Positions 15,346 through 22,995 of a DNA stretch of 59,257 nt are shown here, piece after piece; position 1 is the first letter of the stretch, and the number at the start of each line of letters is the position of its first letter. The position numbers were made by a program, and so were the translations under genes. The stretch is from Actinomycetota bacterium (GTDB lineage Bacteria; Actinomycetota; Thermoleophilia; Solirubrobacterales; Solirubrobacteraceae), in assembly GCA_005884115.1 (NCBI GenBank), contig VAXW01000010.1, positions 1 to 59,257 of the forward strand. The letters run 5' to 3'. Under the pieces are notes generated by a model. It did not search any database. It was given only the letters and a program-made list of their open reading frames with translations, and was not told the origin of the DNA.

Positions 15346-15413
15346 GCGGAAGGGGAGGGATTCGAACCCCCGAGACGGCTCAACGCCGCCTAACGGTTTT
15401 CAAGACCGCCGCA
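15346..15413. repeat. Island attachment site, right copy (within tRNA-Ser)
   Basis: This is the 68-bp copy identical to 201-268. It forms the 3' 67 bases of the intact tRNA-Ser gene plus one base beyond it. Confidence 0.92.
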
Positions 15414-15436
15414 TTCAACCGCTCTGCCACCCTTCC
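15347..15436 (-). tRNA. tRNA-Ser(UGA)
   Basis: A 90-nt minus-strand gene with acceptor GGAAGGG/CCCTTCC, anticodon loop CTTGAAA (anticodon TGA), a long variable arm (GGCGGC...GCCGTC) and T loop TTCGAAT. CCA is not encoded. The island is inserted at its 3' side, which restored the full gene. Confidence 0.95.
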
Positions 15437-15496
15437 GAGCCCCTGGGATGCTACGACGCGGTCCAGCCAGCCTCTACACTGGCATCCCTACTCCAA

Positions 15497-15586
15497 GGAG
15501 AGGTGGCCGAGCGGCTGAAGGCACTCGCCTGCTAAGCGAGTATGGGGATCAAAACTCCATCGCGGGTTCGAATCCCGCCCTCTCCG
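15497..15586 (+). tRNA. tRNA-Ser(GCU)
   Basis: A 90-nt plus-strand gene with acceptor GGAGAGG/CCTCTCC, anticodon loop CTGCTAA (anticodon GCT), long variable arm and T loop TTCGAAT. It is divergent from the tRNA-Ser(UGA) gene 60 bp away. Confidence 0.95.
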
Positions 15587-15658
15587 TTTGACCGGGCCGG
15601 AAGCGACGCCCGAGGTCAGGTCCAGGACTTTGACGTGCCCGACGATACTGTCGGTCCA

Positions 15659-17272
15659 GTGAGTGCGATCGACGAGCTCTCCCGCGGGCGCGAGGCCTAC
15701 GCGGGTCGCGCGTGGGCGAGCGCCGCCGACGCCCTGCACGCAGCCGACGCTCGCACGCCGCTGGGCCCGGATGACCTCGAGCTCCTGGCGACCGCACTGT
15801 TCATGCTCGGACGCGAGGAAGAGCACTACGCGACCTTCGAGCGCGCGCACCAGGGCCACATCGAGTGCGGCGCAACCCCGCGTGCAGCGCGTTGCGCCTA
15901 CTGGATCGGCATGAAACTGTTTATGGGTGGGGCGGTCGCGCGTGGCAGCGGCTGGCTCGCGCGCGCCAAGCGCCTGCTAGAGGAGGGGGACGGGGAGGAG
16001 TGCGCCGAGGGCGGTTATCTGCTGCTTCCCGAAGCCTTCCGCAGGCACGCGGCGGGCGATTGTGAGGGGGCGATCGCGACTGCCGCTGCGGCTACGGAGG
16101 TCGCACGGCGCTTCGACGACGCCGACCTGTTCGCTCTTGCCGCACACTCGCAAGGCCACTTCCTGATCGCGCTTGGCCGCGTGCACGAGGGCCTTGGGCT
16201 GCTGGATGAGGCGATGCTCGGCGTCATGGCAGGCGAGGTCTCACCGGTGCCGAGCGGGATCGTCTACTGCGGCGCGATCAGCTGCTGCCGAAGCGCATTT
16301 GACCCTCGCCGGGCCGAGGAGTGGACCGGCGCTCTGCATGCTTGGTGCGAGCGCCAGCCCGACATGCTCGCGTTCACCGGGGACTGCCACGTTCACCGCG
16401 CCGAGATCATGCAACTGCATGGAGCGTGGTCGGACGCAATCGAGGAGCTCGCGCGCGCATCGCAGCGCGCCACGAGGACGGGGAATACGCGCGTAGCGGC
16501 CCAGGCGGCGTACCGCCGCGGAGAGATCTTGCGCCTGCGGGGAGAGTTCGCGGCCGCGGAGGACGCCTTCCGCGAAGCGGCGCGCGACGGCTGCGAGCCG
16601 CAGCCCGGGCTCGCCTTACTGCGCCTGGCCCTGCGCGATGACGCTGCGGCGGCGGCCACGATCCGCCGCGTTCTGAGCGAGACGACCGCGCCCGCCGAGC
16701 GCGCGGAGCAGCTCCCGGCGTTCATCGAGATCATGCTCGCGGTCGGTGACCTCGACGCGGCACGCGAGGCCTGCGCGGAGCTCGAGGCGATCGCCACTGA
16801 CCGTCCAAGCGAGCTGCTCGCTGCAACGCTCGAGCAGATGCGCGGCGCCGTCGAGCTCGCGAGCGGCGATGCGACGCGTGCACTGCCGGCGCTGCGCCGC
16901 GCGATCGAGGCCTGGCAGGACCTGCACGCGCCCTACGAGGCGGCGCGCGTGCGGGTCCTCCTCGCGCAGGCGTGTCGCGAGCTCGGAGACGAGGACTCGG
17001 CCGCGCTGGACCTAGACGCCGCACGCGAGAGCTTCTCGCGGCTCGGTGCAGTCGAGGCCGCCGGCGGCGGGCGCGACACGCACGGTCTGACGGCGCGCGA
17101 GCTCGAGGTCTTGAGGCTGGTGGCGGGCGGAGCGACCAACAAGCAGATCGCCGCCGAGCTGTTCCTGAGCGACCGCACGATCGATCGCCACGTCAGCAAC
17201 ATCTTCGTCAAGCTCGGCGTCTCCTCACGCGCGGCGGCAACCGCGTACGCCTACGAGCATCGACTTCTCTGA
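15659..17272 (+). CDS. LuxR-type regulator with TPR-like sensor region
   Basis: This 537-aa protein is mostly Ala/Arg-rich helical (TPR-like) repeats, residues 1-450. It ends in a LuxR/NarL helix-turn-helix: LTARELEVLRLVAGGATNKQIAAELFLSDRTIDRHVSNIFVKLGVSSR. The open frame extends upstream into the tRNA, so GTG at 15659 (VSAIDEL) is the sensible start. The flavin monooxygenase gene follows after about 130 bp on the same strand and is the probable target. Confidence 0.87.
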   Translation: MSAIDELSRGREAYAGRAWASAADALHAADARTPLGPDDLELLATALFMLGREEEHYATFERAHQGHIECGATPRAARCAYWIGMKLFMGGAVARGSGWLARAKRLLEEGDGEECAEGGYLLLPEAFRRHAAGDCEGAIATAAAATEVARRFDDADLFALAAHSQGHFLIALGRVHEGLGLLDEAMLGVMAGEVSPVPSGIVYCGAISCCRSAFDPRRAEEWTGALHAWCERQPDMLAFTGDCHVHRAEIMQLHGAWSDAIEELARASQRATRTGNTRVAAQAAYRRGEILRLRGEFAAAEDAFREAARDGCEPQPGLALLRLALRDDAAAAATIRRVLSETTAPAERAEQLPAFIEIMLAVGDLDAAREACAELEAIATDRPSELLAATLEQMRGAVELASGDATRALPALRRAIEAWQDLHAPYEAARVRVLLAQACRELGDEDSAALDLDAARESFSRLGAVEAAGGGRDTHGLTARELEVLRLVAGGATNKQIAAELFLSDRTIDRHVSNIFVKLGVSSRAAATAYAYEHRLL

Positions 17273-17404
17273 GCCTCATCGCCGTAACAGCGGCGCATGG
17301 GCGAAATCACCCACTCCGTTCCGTCGCCAGGTTGGGCCCTTCAGCCGATGACCGCTGGGGCGCGACAGCGTTCAATGGCGTCGTCCAACGAAACGGAGGC
17401 AGAA

Positions 17405-18595
17405 ATGAGTGAATTCTCAACAATCGCATCAAGCCCAGGGACCCGGGTCGAGGAGTACGAGACGGTGGTCATCGGCGGCGGCCAGGCCGGTCTGGCGACC
17501 GGCTACTGGCTGTCGAGGCTCGGCCGGCCCTTCCTGATCCTCGACGCCGGCGAGGAGATCGGCGACAGCTGGCGGCGCAGGTGGGACTCCATGCGCCTCT
17601 TCACTCCCGCACGCCGCGACGGGCTGCCGGGCATGCGATTTCCCGCGCCGAAGCACTCGTTCCCCTCACGCGAGGAGATGGGGGACTACCTCGAGGCGTA
17701 CGCGCAGCACTTTCAACTCCCTGTGCGTTGCGGGGTGTGCGTGGACGCGCTAGGGCGGGGCACCGACGGGCGCTTCGTGATCGCCGCCGGCGAGCGGCGC
17801 TTCGTCGCCGACCACGTCGTGATTGCCACGGGTCCCTTCAGCGCAGCGCGCGTGCCGGATTTCTCGGACCAGCTCGACTCGCAGATCACGCAGCTGCACT
17901 CGAGCCAATACCGCAACCCGGCGCAGCTCCCCGACGCGGACGTCCTGGTCGTCGGGGCTGGAAACTCCGGCGCCGACATCGCGCTGGAGCTCGCGCGCGA
18001 TCGACGCGTGTGGCTCTCGGGCGAGCTCGGCCCGCACATCCCCTTCAACATCGAGGGGCTGTCGGGGCGGCTGATCTTCCCGCTGCTGTGGCAGGTGTGG
18101 TCGCACGTGCTTACGTTCGGATCGCCCGTCGGACGCAGGGCTCTGCCCAAGATCCGCGCCGGCAAGGAGCCGCTCATTCGGGTCAAGCCGAAGGATCTCG
18201 CGGCCGCTGGCGTCGAGCTCGTGCCCCGGACGATTGGCGTGCGCGACGGACAGCCGCTGCTCGACGACGAGCGCGCGATGGCCGTAGGCGGCGTCGTGTG
18301 GTGCACCGGCTACCGACCCCAGCACGACTGGATCGACTTGCCCGTCCTCGACGAGGACTGCGAGCTCGTAACCGATCACCACGGGGCGGTGGCCTCAGAG
18401 CCCGGGCTCTACCGGGTCGGGCGCGAGTTCCTCTACGCCTTCAACTCGCACACCGTCGGGGGCGTCGGCCGTGACGCCAAGCGGATCGTCGAGGAGATCG
18501 CCCGCTCAGCGGATCTGAACCCCGCTGGAAGGCGGCTCCTCCTCGAGCGCGGCGCGGTGCAGGGAAGGCGTCGCGCGGCCCCGCTGGCGTCGTGA
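17405..18595 (+). CDS. FAD-dependent monooxygenase (FMO/CzcO-like)
   Basis: This 396-aa flavoprotein has an FAD-binding GGGQAGLATGYWL near the N-terminus and an NADPH-binding GAGNSGADIALEL around residue 180. The loop between them (GDSWRRRWDSMRLFTP) is typical of CzcO-type monooxygenases. ATG at 17405 follows a GGAGG site; upstream frame extension is unlikely. The last 90 bp overlap the 3' end of the convergent GGDEF gene. Confidence 0.85.
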   Translation: MSEFSTIASSPGTRVEEYETVVIGGGQAGLATGYWLSRLGRPFLILDAGEEIGDSWRRRWDSMRLFTPARRDGLPGMRFPAPKHSFPSREEMGDYLEAYAQHFQLPVRCGVCVDALGRGTDGRFVIAAGERRFVADHVVIATGPFSAARVPDFSDQLDSQITQLHSSQYRNPAQLPDADVLVVGAGNSGADIALELARDRRVWLSGELGPHIPFNIEGLSGRLIFPLLWQVWSHVLTFGSPVGRRALPKIRAGKEPLIRVKPKDLAAAGVELVPRTIGVRDGQPLLDDERAMAVGGVVWCTGYRPQHDWIDLPVLDEDCELVTDHHGAVASEPGLYRVGREFLYAFNSHTVGGVGRDAKRIVEEIARSADLNPAGRRLLLERGAVQGRRRAAPLAS

Positions 18596-20665
18596 GCCAG
18601 GCTCGCTCGGCGGTTTCTCGCCGGGCTCGGCTTGGTCCCCCGAGTCTCCGCCGGCACCGTTGGTTGCCGGCGGCGGCTCACCGATCTTGGCTCGGTCGCG
18701 CCCGCCGGCCTTGGCGGCATAGAGGCCCATGTCCGCGATCTTGACGATCTCGTCGATCGTACCCGCCTGGGTCGAGTCGGCGACGCCGAAGCTCGCCGTG
18801 AAGCGCGCCGTTTCGCCGGGGTGTGCCGCCGCCAGGCGCGCGCGCAGTCGATCGAGCAGCGAGAGCGCGCCGAAGCGGTCGAGATCGGGAAGCACGAGCA
18901 CGAACTCCTCGCCGCCCCAGCGCCCCAGCAGGTCGTCATCGCGGATCGCCTGCTCCGTGACCTGGGCAAACAGCCGCAGCGCCCGGTCGCCGGCCTCGTG
19001 GCCGTGCGTGTCGTTGAGAGCCTTGAAGCGATCCAGGTCGGCGATCACAAACGCGAACGAGCGGCCTTCGCGCAGCACTTCGCGCGCCTGCGACTCGATC
19101 GTGCGCCGGTTGCTCAGCCCGGTGAGCCCGTCGGTGGAGGCCTGCAGCTGCGTCTTCTCAAACGCGCGCACCGTGCCGATGCGGGCGCCGGCCTGCGACG
19201 CCAGCGTGCTCAGGCGGGCGACGGCGTCGCTTCCGAGCGGGCTGGCGTCGGGCCCGGTGGTGTGCAGGACGCCGAGCGAGCGACCCATGAAGCTGATCGG
19301 CACGCACACGGCTGAACACGCCCCGACTGGCCGGTCGCGCAGCTGCGGGCACGAGTTCAGGGCGGTGCTCGTGTCGAACACGACCGCCGACCCGCGCCGC
19401 ACGGCCACGCACGAGAAGGGCGACTTCACAGGGCAGCTCGGTGCTCCGGCGGAAGGGTGCGTGGCGGCGCGCCGCAGGTTGGCGCGGCTCGAGTCCGACA
19501 GCAACAGTTCCATTGGCGTCGCCTCCGAGATGTCGAGCATCGCCCGCTCCACCACGTCGAAGACCTCCTGCTCCTCGTCAGCCATTTCAAGCGCTTCGCT
19601 GAGCTGGCTCGCGAACCCGTCGCGCTGTGCCTGCGTGGAGAGCTCGCGCTCGAGCTGCAGGCGATCAGTTGCGTCGCGGGCGTTGATGACGATGCCGCGA
19701 AGCTGGCGGTCGGAGCGCAGGTCCGTCGCCCGGGCCTCGAGGTGCCGCCAGGTGCCGGCGGCGTCGCGCAGGCGGAAGGTAAACGCGGATGGCTCGCCCG
19801 TGGACGCTGCGTTGGCGAGGACAACGCGGTCATCCTCGTGCACGAAGCGCTCCAGTCCCTCGCCCAGCAGCTCCCCCTCCGGGCGTCCGGTCTTGGCGGC
19901 CAGCGAGCGGCTGGCGTAGCGACAGCCGTCCTCGCCGATGACCGCGACGAGGTCGGTGGAGGACTGAGCGAGCGTGCGGAAGTGGATCGTCTGGCGGCGC
20001 GTGATCGCGATCAGTCCCGCGGCCAGCAGCAGCGAGACCACCAGACCGCCGATGATCAGCCCCACCTGGGTGACCACGAGCGAGCTCACGCCCGCGTCGG
20101 CGCTGTCGGCGATCGTGCGCGCGACGTTCAGCGCCACCGCCGAGGTCAGCGCCGTGACGACTCGCAGGCGCTGGACGGGGTCCGAGGTGACGATGTGCTC
20201 GTGTCCGCTCGAGGGCAGCGTCGAGACCGGGGCTCGCGAAAGCACGGCTTCGCCGTTGGCGGTCAGGTCACTCACGAGCGCGGCCTCCTCTCGCAGCTGG
20301 CGACGCAACTCGTTCCCGCGCGCGGCGCTCACGGCGGTTTCGTCGTCGTCGCCGTTGACGCCCGGAGCGGTCCCGCCTTCCAGCAGCGCCTGCGTGCTTT
20401 CGTCGAGGATCGCAGCGATCGCCGCGGGGTCGGCCTGCTCGCCCGAGCGGCGCAGCAGCACTTCGCTGAGGTAGCGCTCGGCGAGCGTGCGCTGCCGCGC
20501 AGCCAGCTCTACCAGCGTCCCGCGATCGCGGAGCCTCCCGGTCGCCGAGAGCGTGAGGAAGAACGTAAGGCCGGCCATTGCGGCGAACGTGAGGAAGATC
20601 GCCACGATGACCCGACGCCCGCCCGCGTCAAACGGTCGAAGGGAGGTGCGCCGGCGCCGTATCAC
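18506..20665 (-). CDS. Membrane PAS-GAF-GGDEF diguanylate cyclase
   Basis: This 719-aa protein has a first membrane helix near the N-terminus (VIVAIFLTFAAMAGLTFFLTL), an extracytoplasmic sensor region, and a second helix (GLIIGGLVVSLLLAAGLIAI). A PAS domain (SSTDLVAVIGEDGCRYASRS), a GAF-like domain and a GGDEF domain with an intact GGEEF active site follow. It would make c-di-GMP in response to a periplasmic or cytoplasmic cue. GTG at 20665 overlaps the cupredoxin stop (GTGA), so the two are coupled and the lipoprotein may feed the sensor. Confidence 0.9.
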   Translation of the reverse strand: MIRRRRTSLRPFDAGGRRVIVAIFLTFAAMAGLTFFLTLSATGRLRDRGTLVELAARQRTLAERYLSEVLLRRSGEQADPAAIAAILDESTQALLEGGTAPGVNGDDDETAVSAARGNELRRQLREEAALVSDLTANGEAVLSRAPVSTLPSSGHEHIVTSDPVQRLRVVTALTSAVALNVARTIADSADAGVSSLVVTQVGLIIGGLVVSLLLAAGLIAITRRQTIHFRTLAQSSTDLVAVIGEDGCRYASRSLAAKTGRPEGELLGEGLERFVHEDDRVVLANAASTGEPSAFTFRLRDAAGTWRHLEARATDLRSDRQLRGIVINARDATDRLQLERELSTQAQRDGFASQLSEALEMADEEQEVFDVVERAMLDISEATPMELLLSDSSRANLRRAATHPSAGAPSCPVKSPFSCVAVRRGSAVVFDTSTALNSCPQLRDRPVGACSAVCVPISFMGRSLGVLHTTGPDASPLGSDAVARLSTLASQAGARIGTVRAFEKTQLQASTDGLTGLSNRRTIESQAREVLREGRSFAFVIADLDRFKALNDTHGHEAGDRALRLFAQVTEQAIRDDDLLGRWGGEEFVLVLPDLDRFGALSLLDRLRARLAAAHPGETARFTASFGVADSTQAGTIDEIVKIADMGLYAAKAGGRDRAKIGEPPPATNGAGGDSGDQAEPGEKPPSEPGSRRQRGRATPSLHRAALEEEPPSSGVQIR

Positions 20666-21120
20666 TGCGTAACCACCAGTTCGCGGTGCATGCCCGACAT
20701 GTAGTGGCCCTCCATGTTGCACATGAACACGTAGCGCCCGGGAGCAAGGTTGACCGCGAGCTCGCGATGGCCGCCCGGCGATCCAGGCTCGAGCGCGCCC
20801 GCCTCGCGTTTTTCGACGGCCTCCTCGTCCACCGTCAACCCGTCGCTGCGCAGAGGGAGTGCCCCGCCGTCGCTGCGAACCACGATCAGCTCGTGCCTAT
20901 CAGGCCCTTTGTTGCTGACCCGCAGCACGACGTTGCCGGCTTTGACCTGTGTGGGGGCGGCGATGTGGAAGTCGGTCTCGCTGATGCTGACCTCGGCGGT
21001 CGACTTCGCGGTGTGACCTCCCTTACCGCAGCCGCTGGCCGCGAGCCCCGCGACCGCTAGGAGCCCGGAAAGCGCCCACGTCAATGCGGGCAACGGCTTT
21101 GCGGACAGGCTGAAGTGCAT
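20662..21120 (-). CDS. Cupredoxin-like lipoprotein
   Basis: This 152-aa protein has a lipobox (LAASGC) after a signal helix, so it is probably anchored outside the membrane. The C-terminal domain carries type-1 copper ligands: His in GPDRHELIV and the Cys/His/Met set in CNMEGHYMSGM. It resembles plastocyanin/sulfocyanin-like proteins. It is encoded directly upstream of, and overlapping, a membrane diguanylate cyclase. Confidence 0.82.
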   Translation of the reverse strand: MHFSLSAKPLPALTWALSGLLAVAGLAASGCGKGGHTAKSTAEVSISETDFHIAAPTQVKAGNVVLRVSNKGPDRHELIVVRSDGGALPLRSDGLTVDEEAVEKREAGALEPGSPGGHRELAVNLAPGRYVFMCNMEGHYMSGMHRELVVTQ

Positions 21121-21171
21121 CTAACCCCCAATCGGCGAGCGGGGGCGCGGGCTTGAGCTTGCTAAGCGGAA

Positions 21172-21996
21172 TTACTCAACTCTCGCAAATGCTTCGCGCG
21201 CGGCCTTGGCGCCAACGCGCGCCTGCTCCCAGAAGCCGTAGGTCCCCGCCGAGGCGAGCTCCTCGGCGGCCTGCATTGCCGCGCCGAGGGCCGCAAACGC
21301 GAATGCCCCGCCGACGGAGACGCGCCGAACCCCGGCGGCCGCGAGCTCGGCCACGGTGGGCACGCCGGGGAGGGCGAGCACGTTCACCGGTCGCTCGAGC
21401 GCCGCGACGAGCGCGCGGATGTCCGCCAGCGCCCGCAGCCCCGGCGCGTACAGTACGTCTGCTCCGGCTTGCTCGTAGGCCTTCAGGCGCGCGATCGTGT
21501 CCTCGAGGTCGGGCTGGTCGTGCAGGTAGTTCTCGGCGCGTGCCGTGAGCACGAGCTGTGCTTCCCCCGAGTGTGCCGCCTCGGCGGCCGCCGCGATTCG
21601 CTCCACAGCGCGCCCGAGCTCGTAGATCGGGGCATCTTCGCGCCCGCTGGAATCCTCGATCGAGCAGCCCGCCAGACCCGCCTCGATGGCCATTCGGACC
21701 GTCTCGGCCACGTCAGCCGGCTCGTCTGCGAAGCCGTTCTCGAGGTCCGCGGAGATGGGCACCTCGACGGCCCGAGCGATCGTGCGCGCGTGCGCCAGGG
21801 CCTCATCGCGCGTGACCGATCCATCCAGCCGCGCGAGCGTCGCAGCGAAGCCGCTGCTCGTCGTGGCCAGCGCCTTGAAGCCCGCAGCGGCGAGCAGCGT
21901 GGCCGAGCCTGCGTCCCACGGGTTTGGCAGCAGGAGCGGGCGCTCGCCCTCGTGCAGTGAGAGGAAGGCAGCCGCCCGCTCAGCCTGCGAGCTCAT
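21172..21996 (-). CDS. Isocitrate lyase/PEP mutase superfamily protein
   Basis: This 274-aa TIM-barrel protein has PNPWDAGSATLLAAAGFKALATTS, ISADLENGFAD (acidic metal ligands) and GCSIEDSSGRED. It belongs to the PEP mutase/oxaloacetate hydrolase-like branch lacking the KKCGH loop of true isocitrate lyases. Reactions in this branch are C-C or P-C lyases on 2-oxo acids; the substrate here is unknown. Confidence 0.87.
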   Translation of the reverse strand: MSSQAERAAAFLSLHEGERPLLLPNPWDAGSATLLAAAGFKALATTSSGFAATLARLDGSVTRDEALAHARTIARAVEVPISADLENGFADEPADVAETVRMAIEAGLAGCSIEDSSGREDAPIYELGRAVERIAAAAEAAHSGEAQLVLTARAENYLHDQPDLEDTIARLKAYEQAGADVLYAPGLRALADIRALVAALERPVNVLALPGVPTVAELAAAGVRRVSVGGAFAFAALGAAMQAAEELASAGTYGFWEQARVGAKAAREAFARVE

Positions 21997-22050
21997 TCGC
22001 GAACGCGCGCGAAGGGGTTCGCTTCGACGGTTGTCCGAGCTCGAGCGCGC

Positions 22051-22581
22051 TCAGCTTGCTTTGGCGGGTTTTTTGCGACGCGCGCTCGAGCGCCGCGCAC
22101 TTGACGAGGCGGGTTTCGAACGCGTGCTCGCGCCCCGCGTCGCTTTCGCTTTGCGTGAGGCTGCGGCTCGTTTGGTCGTGCGTTTTGGCGAAGCCGTTTT
22201 GGTGCCCGCGCGCGCTGCGCCTCGGGCACGCCGCGGGCCCGACTGGCTCGCCGAGGTTGCGCGCGACGCTGCGGAGCTGCCCGGCCTCGTCCTCGACCGC
22301 GGTGGCCGGGTGAGGTCTTTCTGCAGCCGTTCGAGATCGCGCCGCAGCGTTTTGCTCATTTTCGTGAGGTCTCGCGTCGCATCGCGCAGGCGCTTGGCCA
22401 TGTCCTTGCGCAGGTCGAGCGCGCCGCTGCCGAGGTTGCCGCCGAGCGCGCTCAGCTCCTTCTGGGCTGCCTCCAGCGACTTGGTAAGGCGAGAGATCGG
22501 GTCGTTGCCGGCACCAGCGCGCGTGCGCGCGGAGCCGGATTCGCTCCCGCGCCCGCCCGCTGACTTTTTGGTCGTGGGCAT
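22051..22581 (-). CDS. Histone H1-like basic nucleoid protein
   Basis: This 176-aa protein has a central coiled-coil-like segment (LTKSLEAAQKELSALG...RRDLERLQKDL) followed by a Lys/Arg/Ala/Ser-rich C-terminal tail with motifs such as KRTTKRAAASRKAKA. This composition is typical of actinobacterial histone-like proteins. ATG at 22581 has an AAGGAG site; longer frames upstream are not supported. Confidence 0.65.
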   Translation of the reverse strand: MPTTKKSAGGRGSESGSARTRAGAGNDPISRLTKSLEAAQKELSALGGNLGSGALDLRKDMAKRLRDATRDLTKMSKTLRRDLERLQKDLTRPPRSRTRPGSSAASRATSASQSGPRRARGAARAGTKTASPKRTTKRAAASRKAKATRGASTRSKPASSSARRSSARRKKPAKAS

Positions 22582-22694
22582 GGCTGCTCCTTCCTCGTGG
22601 GTTGGCTCGCAGTCTATGCCTCTGCGGATCACGATCTCGCTGACAGCGGCGAGCTGACGCCAGCGCGACGTCGCGGGTGGCGGTGAAGCCCGGG

Positions 22695-22988
22695 TCAGCC
22701 GTCGAAGTCTTCGTGCGCGGAGACGGCGAAGACGATGTGCCGTCGCGCGAGCGTGAGGTAGGGGTGCAGCTCGGGCGGGCCGCCCTCCAGGGGCGTCACG
22801 GTCACGTCCGTGAGCGTCAAGAAGTCGCGCTCGGAGGCGTTCAGCACATCGGAGACGCGGCTCCGATAGCCGTCACGCGCGAGCGTCAGACAACCCTCGA
22901 TGCGGTGCCGCTCGGTCTCGACGCGCACCCGCTCGCGACGATAGTCGATGCTCGGCTGCTGATCGCTTGCGCGTTCCTCGTCTGTCAC
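22695..22988 (-). CDS. Conserved small actinobacterial protein (DUF6812-like)
   Basis: This 97-aa protein has the pattern ERVRVETERHRIEGCLTLARDGYRSRVSDVLN then RDFLTLTDV and RRHIVFAV. It resembles a conserved actinobacterial family of unknown function that I associate with DUF6812. It has no signal or membrane segment and sits alone next to the NHL gene on the same strand. Confidence 0.65.
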   Translation of the reverse strand: MTDEERASDQQPSIDYRRERVRVETERHRIEGCLTLARDGYRSRVSDVLNASERDFLTLTDVTVTPLEGGPPELHPYLTLARRHIVFAVSAHEDFDG

Positions 22989-22995
22989 CCGGGGG

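Larger units (their letters stand above)
201..15413. mobile_element. Integrated genomic island in tRNA-Ser(UGA)
   Basis: A 68-bp perfect direct repeat occurs at 201-268 and 15346-15413. The right copy is the 3' part of a complete tRNA-Ser and the left copy is an orphan 3' tRNA fragment. Immediately inside the left end are a tyrosine integrase, a small MerR/Xis-like HTH protein and a replication-relaxation protein. The remaining genes are a toxin-antitoxin pair and about a dozen catabolic genes. No relaxase, FtsK/TraB translocase or phage structural gene is visible, so this is an integrative element with replication functions that is probably mobilised rather than self-transmissible. Confidence 0.9.
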
